A stretch of 64,000 bases of DNA, taken from NCBI RefSeq assembly GCF_019195435.1, contig NZ_CP078069.1:62001-126000 (forward strand). Reading direction: 5' to 3'. Made by a program: the position numbers and the translations under genes. This document shows, in pieces, positions 17,445 through 27,900 of this stretch; within the stretch, counting starts at the first letter, position 1, and each line of letters starts with the position of its first letter. The DNA comes from Comamonas sp. NLF-1-9 (GTDB lineage Bacteria; Pseudomonadota; Gammaproteobacteria; Burkholderiales; Burkholderiaceae_C). Below the pieces are notes generated by a model. The model ran no database searches, was not told where the DNA came from, and saw only the letters and a list, made by a program, of their open reading frames with translations.

Positions 17445-18410
17445 ATGCAACTGACCCGTCGCCATCTTCTGTCCGCCGCCGCAGCGCTGGCGGCCGTGCC
17501 CGCCTGGGCGCAGGACGCCAAGCCGCTGCGCGTGCTCGTGGGCTTTCCGCCCGGCGGCGGCACCGACGCGATTGCGCGCCTGCTGGCCGACAAGCTCAAG
17601 GACGTGCTCGGGCGCACCGTGGTGGTGGACAACCGCCCCGGCGCCGGCGGTCAACTGGCGGCGCAGACGCTCAAGAGCGCGCCGGCCGACGGCTCCACGG
17701 TCTTCATCACGCACGACCACACCATCTCCATCCTGCCGCAGGTGGTGAAGAACCCGGGCTTCGACTCGCACGCCGACTTCGTGCCCGTGGGCGGCTTTGC
17801 CTCTTTCGTCAACTGCTTTGCGGTCTCGGGCGGCACGCCGGCCAAGAGCTTTGATGAGTACGTGCAATGGGTCAAGGGCAAGAACCAGGGCAAGAGCGCG
17901 GTCGGCATTCCGGCGCCCGCGTCCACGCCGGAGTTTCTCGTCAAGCTTCTGGGCCAGCGCTACCAGCTCGACCTGGTGGCCGCCCCCTACCGCGGCAGCG
18001 GTCCCCTGATTGCCGACATGCTGGGCAACCAGATTCCGGCGGGCGTGGGCTCGGTGCCCGACTTCATCGAAAACCACCGCGCCGGCAAGCTGCGCGTGGT
18101 GGCGGTGCTGGGCACGCAGCGCCAGGCGCAGTTGCCCGACGTGCCCACCTTCGACGAGCTCGGGGTCAAGGGCTTCGAAGACTTGCCCTACTACGGCTTC
18201 TTCGCGCCCAAGGGCACGCCCGAGGCCTTTGCCCAGCAATTTTCCGCGGCCCTGGCCAAGGTGGTGCAGATGCCCGAGGTGAACCAGCAACTGACCAGCA
18301 TGGGCCTGACGGTGGATGCGATGACGCCGGCCCAGCTCGGCGCGCGCGAGGGCGCCTACACCGCAGCCTGGAAGCGCATCATCAGCGACAGCGGCTTCAA
18401 GCCCCAGTGA
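17445..18410 (+). CDS. Bug-family periplasmic solute-binding protein
   Basis: A 321-residue exported protein of the Bug (Bordetella uptake gene) family, the binding component of tripartite tricarboxylate transporters. It has a signal peptide (about 1-23, ending PAWAQ) and the hallmark sequences GFPPGGGTDAIAR and VVVDNRPGAGG in the first lobe. Ligands in the family are carboxylates and related small molecules. No TctA/TctB membrane genes are nearby, as is usual for the many orphan Bug proteins in this group. The 3' end overlaps the convergent EAL gene by 14 bp. Confidence 0.92.
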   Translation: MQLTRRHLLSAAAALAAVPAWAQDAKPLRVLVGFPPGGGTDAIARLLADKLKDVLGRTVVVDNRPGAGGQLAAQTLKSAPADGSTVFITHDHTISILPQVVKNPGFDSHADFVPVGGFASFVNCFAVSGGTPAKSFDEYVQWVKGKNQGKSAVGIPAPASTPEFLVKLLGQRYQLDLVAAPYRGSGPLIADMLGNQIPAGVGSVPDFIENHRAGKLRVVAVLGTQRQAQLPDVPTFDELGVKGFEDLPYYGFFAPKGTPEAFAQQFSAALAKVVQMPEVNQQLTSMGLTVDAMTPAQLGAREGAYTAAWKRIISDSGFKPQ

Positions 18411-21400
18411 AGGGCAAGCCCGGCGCGGCGGGCGGGCGCCGCGCGAGCCAGGCCTCGAGTTCAGCGATAGGCAGCGGCTTGCTGAACAGATAGCCCTGGT
18501 AGGCCAGGCAGCCGTGCTGGCGCAAAAAGGTCTGGTGCTCGGGCGTCTCCACGCCCTCGGCCACCGCTTGCAGGCCCAGGCTGTCGGCCAGCGCCACCAC
18601 CATGCGGGCGATGGCCGCATCGTTGGCGTCGCTGAGCACGCCGCGCACGAAGCCCTGGTCGATCTTGAGCTGATCCAGCGGCAGGCGCTTGAGGTAGGCC
18701 AGCGACGAATAGCCGGTGCCGAAGTCGTCCAGCGCAAAACCCACGCCGTGGGCCTTGAGCAGTTGCATGCGCCCGATCACCTCCTCGATGTGGTCGATCA
18801 AGAGGCTTTCGGTGATCTCGAGCTTGAGCCGCTGCGGCTTGGCGCCGCTGGCCTGCAGGATGTCGAGCACCAGCTGCGCGAAGTCCGCATGGTGAAACTG
18901 CCGGGCGCTCACGTTCACGGCAATCGTCAACCCCTCGGTGGCCGAGTGCGCGGCCCAGGCGCGCAGTTGCTCGCAGGCGGCGCGCAGCATCTGCTGGCCC
19001 AGCTGCAGGATCAGGCCGGTTTCCTCGGCCAGCGCGATGAAGGCGCCCGGCGCCACCACACTGCCATCGGGGCGGCACCAGCGCACCAGCGCCTCCACGC
19101 CCAGCACGCGGCCGCTGTCGTCGAGCTGGGGCTGGTACCAGGGCACGAACTCGCCGCGCTGCAGCCCGTCGCGGATGGCGCGCTCCATGCCGGTACGCGC
19201 GTCCACCGCCGCCTGCATCTGCGGATCGAAAAAGGCCAGGGTGTTGCGTCCCGCCTCCTTGGCGCGGTACATCGCCATGTCCGCCTGCTTGAGCAGCTCG
19301 GCCACGCTGCGGCCCTGGTTGCCAAAGAGCGCCACGCCAATGCTCGCGCTGTGGTGGTGCTGCTCACCGGCCAGGGTATAGGGCTGCTGCAGCGCCAGCA
19401 GCAGCTCGTGGCACAGGCTGCGCGCCTGAGACACCATATCGCCCATGGCCAGCGGCAGGTTCTCGACCAGCACGACGAACTCGTCGCCGCTCACGCGCGC
19501 CACCGTGTCGCCCTGGTGCACGCAGGCAACCAGCCGCTGCCCGAGCTGGCGCAAGAGCTCGTCGCCCACGTCGTGGCCGCGGGTGTCGTTCAGGCTCTTG
19601 AAATTGTCCACGTCGATGAGCAGCACCGCGCCGCCGCACTGCTTGCGCGCAGCGCCCACCAGCGCATGCTCCAGCCGGTCGATCAGCAGCCGGCGGTTGG
19701 GCAGCTGGGTGAGCGGGTCTTGAAAGGCCAGTTGCTGGATGCGCGCTTCATTGCGCTTCTTGTGCGACAGGTCGGTAAAGGCCAGCGCGTAATGGCGGGT
19801 GCGCCCGCCGGCGTCGCGCACCACGGCGATGGAAAACCACACCGGGTAGGGCTCGCCGCTCTTGCGCACGCCCCGCACTTCGCCCTGCCAGGCGCCCTCG
19901 CGCTCGAGCTGGGGCTGCAGGCGCTTGAAGAAGCCGGCCGGCTCGCCTTCGTCCTCGTCCGTGCGGATGGGGTAGCCCACGGCCTGCTGGCGGTCATAGC
20001 CGGTGATGTCCATGAAGGCCTGGTTGATCGCCACCACGCTCGCATCGGGCCCGAGGATGGCCATGGCCTCGCTGCTGTTGTCGAACACCGTGGCGGCCAG
20101 GCGCAGTTCGTCCTCCATCTGCTTGCGCTCGGTGATGTCCAGCATCACGCCGACGATGCCGCCAATCGAGCCGTCGGGGCGCAGGAAAGTGGCCTTGTGG
20201 CAGAGCATGTCGCGCGGCTGGCCGCGGGCGTCCTGCACCCGGCTCTCGTAGGTCTGGCGCCCGGGCTCGCGCAGCAACTGCGCGTCGGCGGCCATGTCCT
20301 GCACCAGATCGCAGGCGCGCTGCGGCGCGAGCTCGGCCACGGTGCGGCCGAGAAAGCGCTCGGCCGCCTCGCCGGTGAATTGCTCGAAGGCGCGGTTGGC
20401 GCCCAGAAAGCGCGCTTGCCTGTCCTTGTAGAAGATGGGGTTGGGTATGGCCTCGAGCAGTTGGCGCATGAAGCTCAGCTGCTGGCCCAGCGCCTCGGTG
20501 CGTTCCTTCACCTGGCGCTCCATCTCGGCGTTGGCGCGCTCCAGCGCCTCGCTGCGCTCTTGCAGCAGGCGCTGGTTGCGCCGGCGCTCGGAGATGTCCA
20601 TGCCCGTGCCGTGGTAGCCGATGAAGCGGCCCTCGGCATCAAAGCGCGGCGCGCCGCTGACCGACAGATAGCTGGTGCTGCCGTCGGGCGCGAGCAGGCC
20701 GTATTCGAAATTGCGGAAGCTTTCATGGCGCTGGTGGCGGGCCACGTGTTCGGCCAACTGCTCGGCGCTCACGCCCACCAGTTGCAGCTCCCAGCGGCGC
20801 TTGCCCAGGAAGTAGCCGGGTGCAATCTTGAGCTTGCCCAGCACGTCGCCGTAGATCTGCGTGGTGCGAAACTGCGCGTCGCTCTCCCAGAACCAGTCGG
20901 AGGACAGCCGGGTATAGGTGTCCAGCGTTTGGGTGCGCTCGCGCACCAGGCGCTCGGCGTCTTCGCGGGCGCTGCGCAGTGCCGCCATGCTGCGGTGGCG
21001 CTCGGTGATGTCGGTGTAGGTGCTGACCGCGCCGCCGCCGGGCAGCGGCCGGTCGGCCACGGCCATGACCTGGCCGTCGGGCGTCTCGAACTGGAAGTCG
21101 TTGGCCTGGCCGGCGCGCAGGCGCTGCAGCCGCTTGTGCAGCCGCTCGCGCGCTTGGGCGCTGTCCATGCCGCGCGCCCGCAAAAAGTGCTCCACCATGG
21201 CCTGCAGGCTCTGGCCGCGGCAGGCGGGCTCTTCGGGCCAGCCGGAAAGCTCCAGATAGCGCTGGTTCCACACCACGAGCTGCAGCTTCTCGTCGAACAG
21301 CGACACGCCTTCGTCGATGTGCTCTATCGCCTGGTGCAGGCGCGCGAGGCTGAAGCCCACCGCGGCGCTGGCGTGCTGCAGCAGCTCGCTCAGGTTGGTC

Positions 21401-21801
21401 GCCGGTGCCTGCGCCGGCGGCGGGTGGTAGTCCCTGCCGCGGTGCGTGGTCTGCAGCAGGGCGGTGACGCAAAAGCGCAGGATGCGCAGCAGCGGGCGCA
21501 CCACCGGCAGCGGCCCCGAGAGGGTGAAGCAGCTCACGCGCCGCCCGTCCAGGTCGATCGCGGTGAGCATGCCTTCGAGCATCACGCCCGAGCGCTCGGC
21601 CTCCTGCGCGCTCACGCTGTATTCGTCGAACTCGCCCTGCATGATGCGCCGGGCGATGGGGTGCACGCTGCCTATGCGCTCGCGCCGGCTGGACGCGACG
21701 ATGCGCCCGTCCGCGTCCATGAAGTTGCACACCAGCGCAAGCTCGGCATGCAGCATGTCGCAAAGTTCCTGGCCGAATTCGATGTTGAAGCCCGTGGACA
21801 T
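18397..21801 (-). CDS. Diacid-recognition/PAS/GGDEF/EAL cyclic di-GMP protein
   Basis: The 1134-residue protein starts with a region (about 8-115, FGQELCDMLHAELALVCNFM to RFCVTALL) that resembles the sugar-diacid recognition domain of CdaR regulators. At least four PAS domains follow between about 150 and 690. The GGDEF domain has SGDEF in place of GGDEF (about 770). The EAL domain has EALVRW (about 903) and DDFGTGYSS (about 1024), so phosphodiesterase activity is likely, while cyclase activity is doubtful. There are no transmembrane helices, so it is cytoplasmic. The ATG at 21801 opens the diacid-type domain; the frame continues upstream without similarity. Signal and output are unknown. Confidence 0.88.
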   Translation of the reverse strand: MSTGFNIEFGQELCDMLHAELALVCNFMDADGRIVASSRRERIGSVHPIARRIMQGEFDEYSVSAQEAERSGVMLEGMLTAIDLDGRRVSCFTLSGPLPVVRPLLRILRFCVTALLQTTHRGRDYHPPPAQAPATNLSELLQHASAAVGFSLARLHQAIEHIDEGVSLFDEKLQLVVWNQRYLELSGWPEEPACRGQSLQAMVEHFLRARGMDSAQARERLHKRLQRLRAGQANDFQFETPDGQVMAVADRPLPGGGAVSTYTDITERHRSMAALRSAREDAERLVRERTQTLDTYTRLSSDWFWESDAQFRTTQIYGDVLGKLKIAPGYFLGKRRWELQLVGVSAEQLAEHVARHQRHESFRNFEYGLLAPDGSTSYLSVSGAPRFDAEGRFIGYHGTGMDISERRRNQRLLQERSEALERANAEMERQVKERTEALGQQLSFMRQLLEAIPNPIFYKDRQARFLGANRAFEQFTGEAAERFLGRTVAELAPQRACDLVQDMAADAQLLREPGRQTYESRVQDARGQPRDMLCHKATFLRPDGSIGGIVGVMLDITERKQMEDELRLAATVFDNSSEAMAILGPDASVVAINQAFMDITGYDRQQAVGYPIRTDEDEGEPAGFFKRLQPQLEREGAWQGEVRGVRKSGEPYPVWFSIAVVRDAGGRTRHYALAFTDLSHKKRNEARIQQLAFQDPLTQLPNRRLLIDRLEHALVGAARKQCGGAVLLIDVDNFKSLNDTRGHDVGDELLRQLGQRLVACVHQGDTVARVSGDEFVVLVENLPLAMGDMVSQARSLCHELLLALQQPYTLAGEQHHHSASIGVALFGNQGRSVAELLKQADMAMYRAKEAGRNTLAFFDPQMQAAVDARTGMERAIRDGLQRGEFVPWYQPQLDDSGRVLGVEALVRWCRPDGSVVAPGAFIALAEETGLILQLGQQMLRAACEQLRAWAAHSATEGLTIAVNVSARQFHHADFAQLVLDILQASGAKPQRLKLEITESLLIDHIEEVIGRMQLLKAHGVGFALDDFGTGYSSLAYLKRLPLDQLKIDQGFVRGVLSDANDAAIARMVVALADSLGLQAVAEGVETPEHQTFLRQHGCLAYQGYLFSKPLPIAELEAWLARRPPAAPGLPFTGA

Positions 21802-21931
21802 GGCGAGATTTACCTTGCAGCAGACCCGAAGCAGCAGATTGACACGGCTGCAACAAATGCACAAGCGCGGTTTGCCTCAACAATAGTGCAGATTTAGAGT
21901 TTGCGCTCCAACAATGAGGGACGGAGGGAAG

Positions 21932-24900
21932 ATGCTGCAGAGATCGACATGGGCAGGGCTGGGCCTGGCCGCCATGCTGGCCCTGGCCAGCGGCGCGGCG
22001 CAGGCTCTGACGGTGGTCAGCGTGTCGCCGCGCGGCGAGGTCGCGCAGGTGCGCCAGGTGGTGGTCAGCTTCGATGCGCCGGCCGTGCGCTTTGGCGACC
22101 CCAAGGCGGACGATCCGTATGCGCTCTCCTGCAGCGACGCGATTGCCGCGCGCGGGCAGGCGCGCTGGCTCAGCGATCGGCGCTGGGTGTTCGACTTCGC
22201 GGCCGATCTGCCGCCCGGCGTGCGCTGCACGCTCACCCCCAGGCCAGACTTCAAACCGGCCGAAGGCGCAAGCTGGAAGCGCGCAACCAGCTATCAATTC
22301 AATACCGGTGGGCCTTTTGTCCAGCGCGTCTATCCGGGCAGCTGGGGCAGCATTGAAGAGCAGCAGTACTTCATCTTGCAGCTCAACGGCGATGCCAGCG
22401 CAGCCAGCATTGCCGAGCACGTCTGGTGCGACCTGGAAGGCGTGGGCGAGCGCGTGCCGGTGCGCGCCATCGACGGCGCCGAACGCGAGGCGCTGCTGCG
22501 CGCACGCCAGCTCTGGGAGGCGGCGCAGAAGGCGCCACTGCGCTACCCGGTGCTCACGTGCGCGCGCCGCGCTGCGCCCGACAGCCACCTGGAGCTGGTC
22601 TACGACCAGGGCGTGAGTACGCCCAGCGGCATCGCCAACCGGGTCGCGCGCCGCTACAAGTTCACGGTGCGCGCACCCTTCAGCGCCGAGTTTTCCTGCG
22701 AGCGCGAGAACGCCCAGGCCGCCTGCCTGCCGATACGCCCCATGCGGCTCTCCTTCAACGCCCCGGTGGTGCGCAAGCTGGCCATGGGCATACGCCTGAA
22801 GGGCGGCGGCCAGACCCTGACGCCGCAGCAGGACGAAGGCGTGCAGCCGGCCGACGACGATGTGGTGCAGGCGGTCAGCTTCGCCGGCCCGCTGAGCGCA
22901 GACACCGCCTACGTGCTCGAGCTGCCGGCGGGCTTTCAGGACGCCTCGGGCCGCCTGCTGGACAACGCCGACAGCTTTCCGCTGAAGGTGGCCACGGGCG
23001 CGCAGCCGCCGCTGGCCAAGTTTGCCGCCGCGCCCTTTGGCATCATCGAGCGCTACGCCGAAGGGCCGGACGGCCCCGCGCTGCTGCCGGTGACGCTGCG
23101 CCGCGTCGAGCAGCAACTCAAGGTGCAGGGCTTGCAGCCCGTGGCCGATGCCGGCAAGGTGAGCACGCTCAGGCCCCAGAGCGACGCCGAAATCATCGAC
23201 TGGCTGCGCCGCGTCGAGCAGCTCGAGGAGCTGTGGATCAAGCGCAGCGACGCCCAGCCCCTGGTGCGCGACCCGCTGCCCCCGCCGATGCGCGCCGAAC
23301 CCACGCAGCAGGAGCGCGAAGCCGGCTACTACACCCCGGACGAGGCCACTTATGTGCAGTCGCGCCGCCTGTCGCTGCTGGCCGGCCAGCCGGGCGTGAA
23401 GAAACTCGATCTGCCCGGGCCCGACAAGGGCGATGTGCGGCCCTTCGAGGTGGTGGGCATACCGCTGGACGCGGGCTTCAACGTGGTGGAGATCGCCTCG
23501 CCCCTGCTCGGCCAGGCGCTGCTCGATGAGCGCTATGGCAGCACGCGCGCGATGTACGTGCGCACCACCGCGCTGGTCACCAACCTGGCCGTGCACTTCA
23601 AGCTCGGGCGCGAGAACGCCCTGGCCTGGGTGACCACGCTGGATCAGGGCCGGCCGGTGGCCGACGCCAGCGTGCGCGTGTCCGACTGCAAGGGCAAGAC
23701 CCTGGCCACGGCGCGCACCGGCGCCGACGGCATCGCGCGGCTCGAGGGGCTCTCGCCCGAGGCGCCGTCCTGCGACGGCCCGAACTACTGGCGCCAGGCC
23801 TATTTCGTGAGTGCGCGCGCGCAGGACGACCTGGCCTTCACCTGGAGCGACTGGCAGCGCGGCATAGAGCCCTGGCGCTTCAATCTGCCGATCAGCACAT
23901 CGCCCGCGGCCGACAGCGTGGCGCACACCGTGTTCGACCGCACCCTGGTGCGCGCCGGCGAGACGGTGTCGATGAAGCACCTGCTGCGCGAGCAAAACGG
24001 CCAGGGCCTGGCGCTGCCGCGCGAGCGCCCCAACCAGTTGATCATCACCCACGTGGGCAGCGGCCAGCAGTTTCGCCAGCCGCTGCACTGGCAGAGCACG
24101 CCCACCGGCGGCTTGAGCGCGCTCAGCAGCTTTGCGCTTGCGCCCGCGGCACATCTTGGCCAATACCAGGTGAACCTGGGCTGGAGCCAGGGCGGGCGCC
24201 AGTTCGAGGGCGGCAGCTTTCGGGTCGAAGAGTTTCGCCTGCCGGTGTTCGAGGGGCGCATAGCGCCGGTGGCCAGTGGTCCGCTGGTGCGCGTCGGCGC
24301 GCTGCCCACGGCGGTGCAGGTGGCCTATGTCTCGGGCGGGCCGGCGGCGCAACTGCCGGTGCGGGTGTCGGCCGTGCTGCGCGAGCGCTCGGTCGACTTC
24401 GAGGACTACCCCGGCTTCAGCTTCAGCGCGCCGCAGGAGCGCGCGGGCGACGGCGAGGACGACGGTGATGCGCCCGAGCCCGCGCCGCGCCAGCGCGTGG
24501 TGGCCGACAAGCTTGCGCTGACGCTGGACGACAGCGGCAGCGGCCAGGTGACGCTGCCCGAGCTGCCGCCTTCGCGCCAGCCGCAGGAGCTGCTGCTCGA
24601 AGCCGATTACGCCGACCCCAATGGCGAGATCCAGACCCTGCGCAGCACGCAAACGCTCTGGCCCGCGGCGGTGGTCGCGGGCATCAAGACCGAGGGCTGG
24701 GCGTCTTCGGGCGAGCGGGTGCGCTTTCGCGCGCTGGCGCTGGACCTGGACGGCAATGTGCTCAAGGGCGTGCCGCTGAGCGTGCAGGCGCTGGCGCGCT
24801 CTACCACCACCAGCCGCAAACGCCTGGTGGGAGGCTTCTACAGCTACGACAACCGCAAGCAGACGCAGGATCTGGGCACGGTCTGCACCGGCGTGAGCGA

Positions 24901-27900
24901 CAAGCGCGGCCTGGTGCTGTGCGAGGCCAAGCTCAGCCAGCCCGGCGAGGTGCAACTGGTGGCCACCGCGCGCGACAAGGACGGCAACGAAGCCCAGGCG
25001 GCGACATCGCTGTGGATCACGCGCCAGGGCGAGCTGTGGTTCGGCGGCGAAGACCACGACCGCATCGACCTGCTGCCCGAAAAGCGCGAGTACGCGCCGG
25101 GCGACACCGCGCGCCTGCAGGTGCGCATGCCGTTTCGCCACGCCACGGCGCTGGTCAGCGTGGAGCGCGAGGGCATTCTGGCCACGCAGGTGATGGAGCT
25201 CGACGGCAAGGATCCGACGATAGAACTCAAGATCGACGAGCGCTGGAGCCCGAACGTCTATGTGAGCGCCCTGGTGCTGCGCGGGCGCCTGCGCGAGGTG
25301 CCCTGGTACAGCTTCTTCACCTGGGGCTTCAAGTCGCCGCGCCAGTGGTGGCGGGCGTTTCGCGAGGAAGGCAAGCAATACATCCCGCCTACCGCCATGG
25401 TCGACCTGTCGCGCCCGGCGTTTCGCCTGGGTGCGGCCGAGCTGCGCGTAGGCACGGCCGCGCACCGCATCGACGTCAAGCTCACGACCGACCAGCCCAG
25501 CTACCAGGTGCGCGGCAAGGCAAAGGTGACGGTGCAGGCCACGCTGCCCGACGGCAAGCCGGCAGCCCATGCGCAGGTGGCGCTGGCGGCGGTGGACAAG
25601 GCGCTGCTCGAGCTCATGCCCAACACCAGCTGGAATCTGCTGCAGGCCATGCTGCAGCGGCGCTACTGGGGCGTGAGCACCTCGACCGCGCAGATGGAGA
25701 TCATCGGGCGGCGCCACTACGGCAAGAAGGCCGCGCCCGCGGGCGGCGGCGGAGGCCATGCGCAGACGCGCGAGCTGCTCGACACCCTGCTGCTGTGGCA
25801 GCCCATGATCGAGCTCGACGCCGATGGCCGGGCGCAGGTGCAGGTGCCGCTCAACGATGCGCTCACCACCTTCGAGATCGCCGCCGTGGCCGACGCCGGT
25901 GTGGCCTTGTTCGGCACCGGCAAGACGAGTGTGCGCGTCACCCAGGACTTGCAAATCATCAGCGGCCTGCCGCCGCTGGTGCGCGAGGGCGACCACTTTC
26001 GCGCGCAGTTCACCCTGCGCAACACCACGGAGCAGCCGATGAAGGTGCAGGTGACGCCGCGCGCCACGCTGCTCGAACTGCCGGCCCAGAGCGTGGAGCT
26101 GGCCCCCGGCCAGGCGCGCGAACTGGGCTGGGACGTGACCGCGCCGGCGCAGCTTGGCCAGACGCGCCTGCAGGAGCTGCTCTGGGAGATCAGCGCGCGC
26201 GACACCCTGGGCCAGGCCCACGACGCGCTCAAGCTCAGCCAGCGCCTGCTGCCCGCGGTGCCGCTGAGCGTGCAGCAGGCCACGCTCACCCAGTTGAGCG
26301 ACAGCCTCACGCTGCCCGTGGCCGCGCCGCGCGACGCGCTGCCCGGGCGCGGCGGCATCAAGCTGGCGCTGCAGCCCAAGCTGGCAGAGGGACTGCCCGG
26401 CGTGCGCGACTGGTGGGCCAACTATCCCTACAGTTGTCTGGAGCAGCTCGCGAGCAAGGCCGTGGGCATGGACGACGGCGCAGCCTGGCGCGTGCTCATG
26501 GCGCAACTGCCCACCTATCTCGATGAGGACGGCCTGGCGTATTACTTCGCGCCGCGCAGCGGCATCACGCACCGCGGCAGCGACACCCTCACCGCCTACC
26601 TGCTGGCCATGTCCAGCGAGGCGGCGCGCCTGAACCCGGCGTTCGCGCTGCCGGCCGAATCGCTGCAGGCCATGCAGGCGGGTCTGACGGCCTTTGTCGA
26701 AGGCCGGCTGGAACGGCGTTTCTGGAGCCCGCGCAAAGACCTGGAGCTGCGCAAGCTCGCCGCGATCGAGGCCTTGTCGCGCTACGGCAAGGCCGACGCG
26801 CGCTGGCTGCGCAGCATCACCATCGCGCCCAACCAGTGGCCCACGCATGCGGTGATCGACTGGGTCAACATCCTGCAACGCGTGCACGGCGTGCCGCGGC
26901 AGCAGGAGCAACTGGCGCAGGCCATGCAGGTGCTGCGCGCCCGCCTGTCCTGGCAGGGCACGCGGGCAGGCTTCAGCACCGACCAGAGCGACTACTGGTG
27001 GTGGCTGATGCAAAACGGCGACGTCAACCTGGCGCGGCTCATGCTTACCGTGATGGACGATCCGGCGTGGGCCCAAGACATGGGGCGCCTGGCCAACGGC
27101 TTCATCGCGCGCCAGCAGGGCGGGGCCTGGCACACCACCACCGCCAACCTCTGGGGCGCGCTGGCGCTGCAGGCCTTCAGCGCCAAGTTCGAGTCCGAGC
27201 CGGTCACGGGCGTCACCCGCGCCGCCCTGGGCGAGGCGCAGGCGCGCGTGGATTGGAGCCGCGTGGTGCGCGCCAAGGCGAGCGACGAGGGCGGCGCGCG
27301 CCACCAGACGAGCTGGTTCGGCGCGCCCGCGGCCGCTTCCAACTGGCTGAACAACACCATGTTCCTGCCCTGGGGCAAGGACGCGACCCAGGGTGAGCTG
27401 CGCCTGAACCACCTGGGCGGCGGCAAGCCCTGGCTCACGGTGCAGTCGCTGGCGGCGGTGGCGCTCAAGGCGCCGTTCAGCGCCGGCTACAGCGTGCAGC
27501 GCAGCGTGGAAACCGTGCGCCGCGCCGATGGGGCGAGCGCGCCGGACCAGTACGCGCGCGGCGACGTGCTGCGCGTCACGCTCAAGGTGCGGGCCCAGAC
27601 CGACATGAGCTGGGTGGTCATCACCGACCCGGTGCCGGGCGGCGCCACCATCCTCGGCAGCGGCCTGGGGCGCGACTCCGAGATCGCCACCGGCGATGAA
27701 GAGGGCAGCGGCCAGGCTTGGCTGGCCTTCGTCGAGCGCTCTTTCGAGGCCTACCGCGCCTATTACGAATACCTGCCCAAGGGCGAGATCACGCTGCAAT
27801 ACACGCTCCGGCTGAACAATGCCGGCAGCTTTGCCTTGCCTCCGACCCGGGTCGAAGCGCTTTATGCTCCGGAGATGTTCGGCGAGGCACCCAACGCGCC

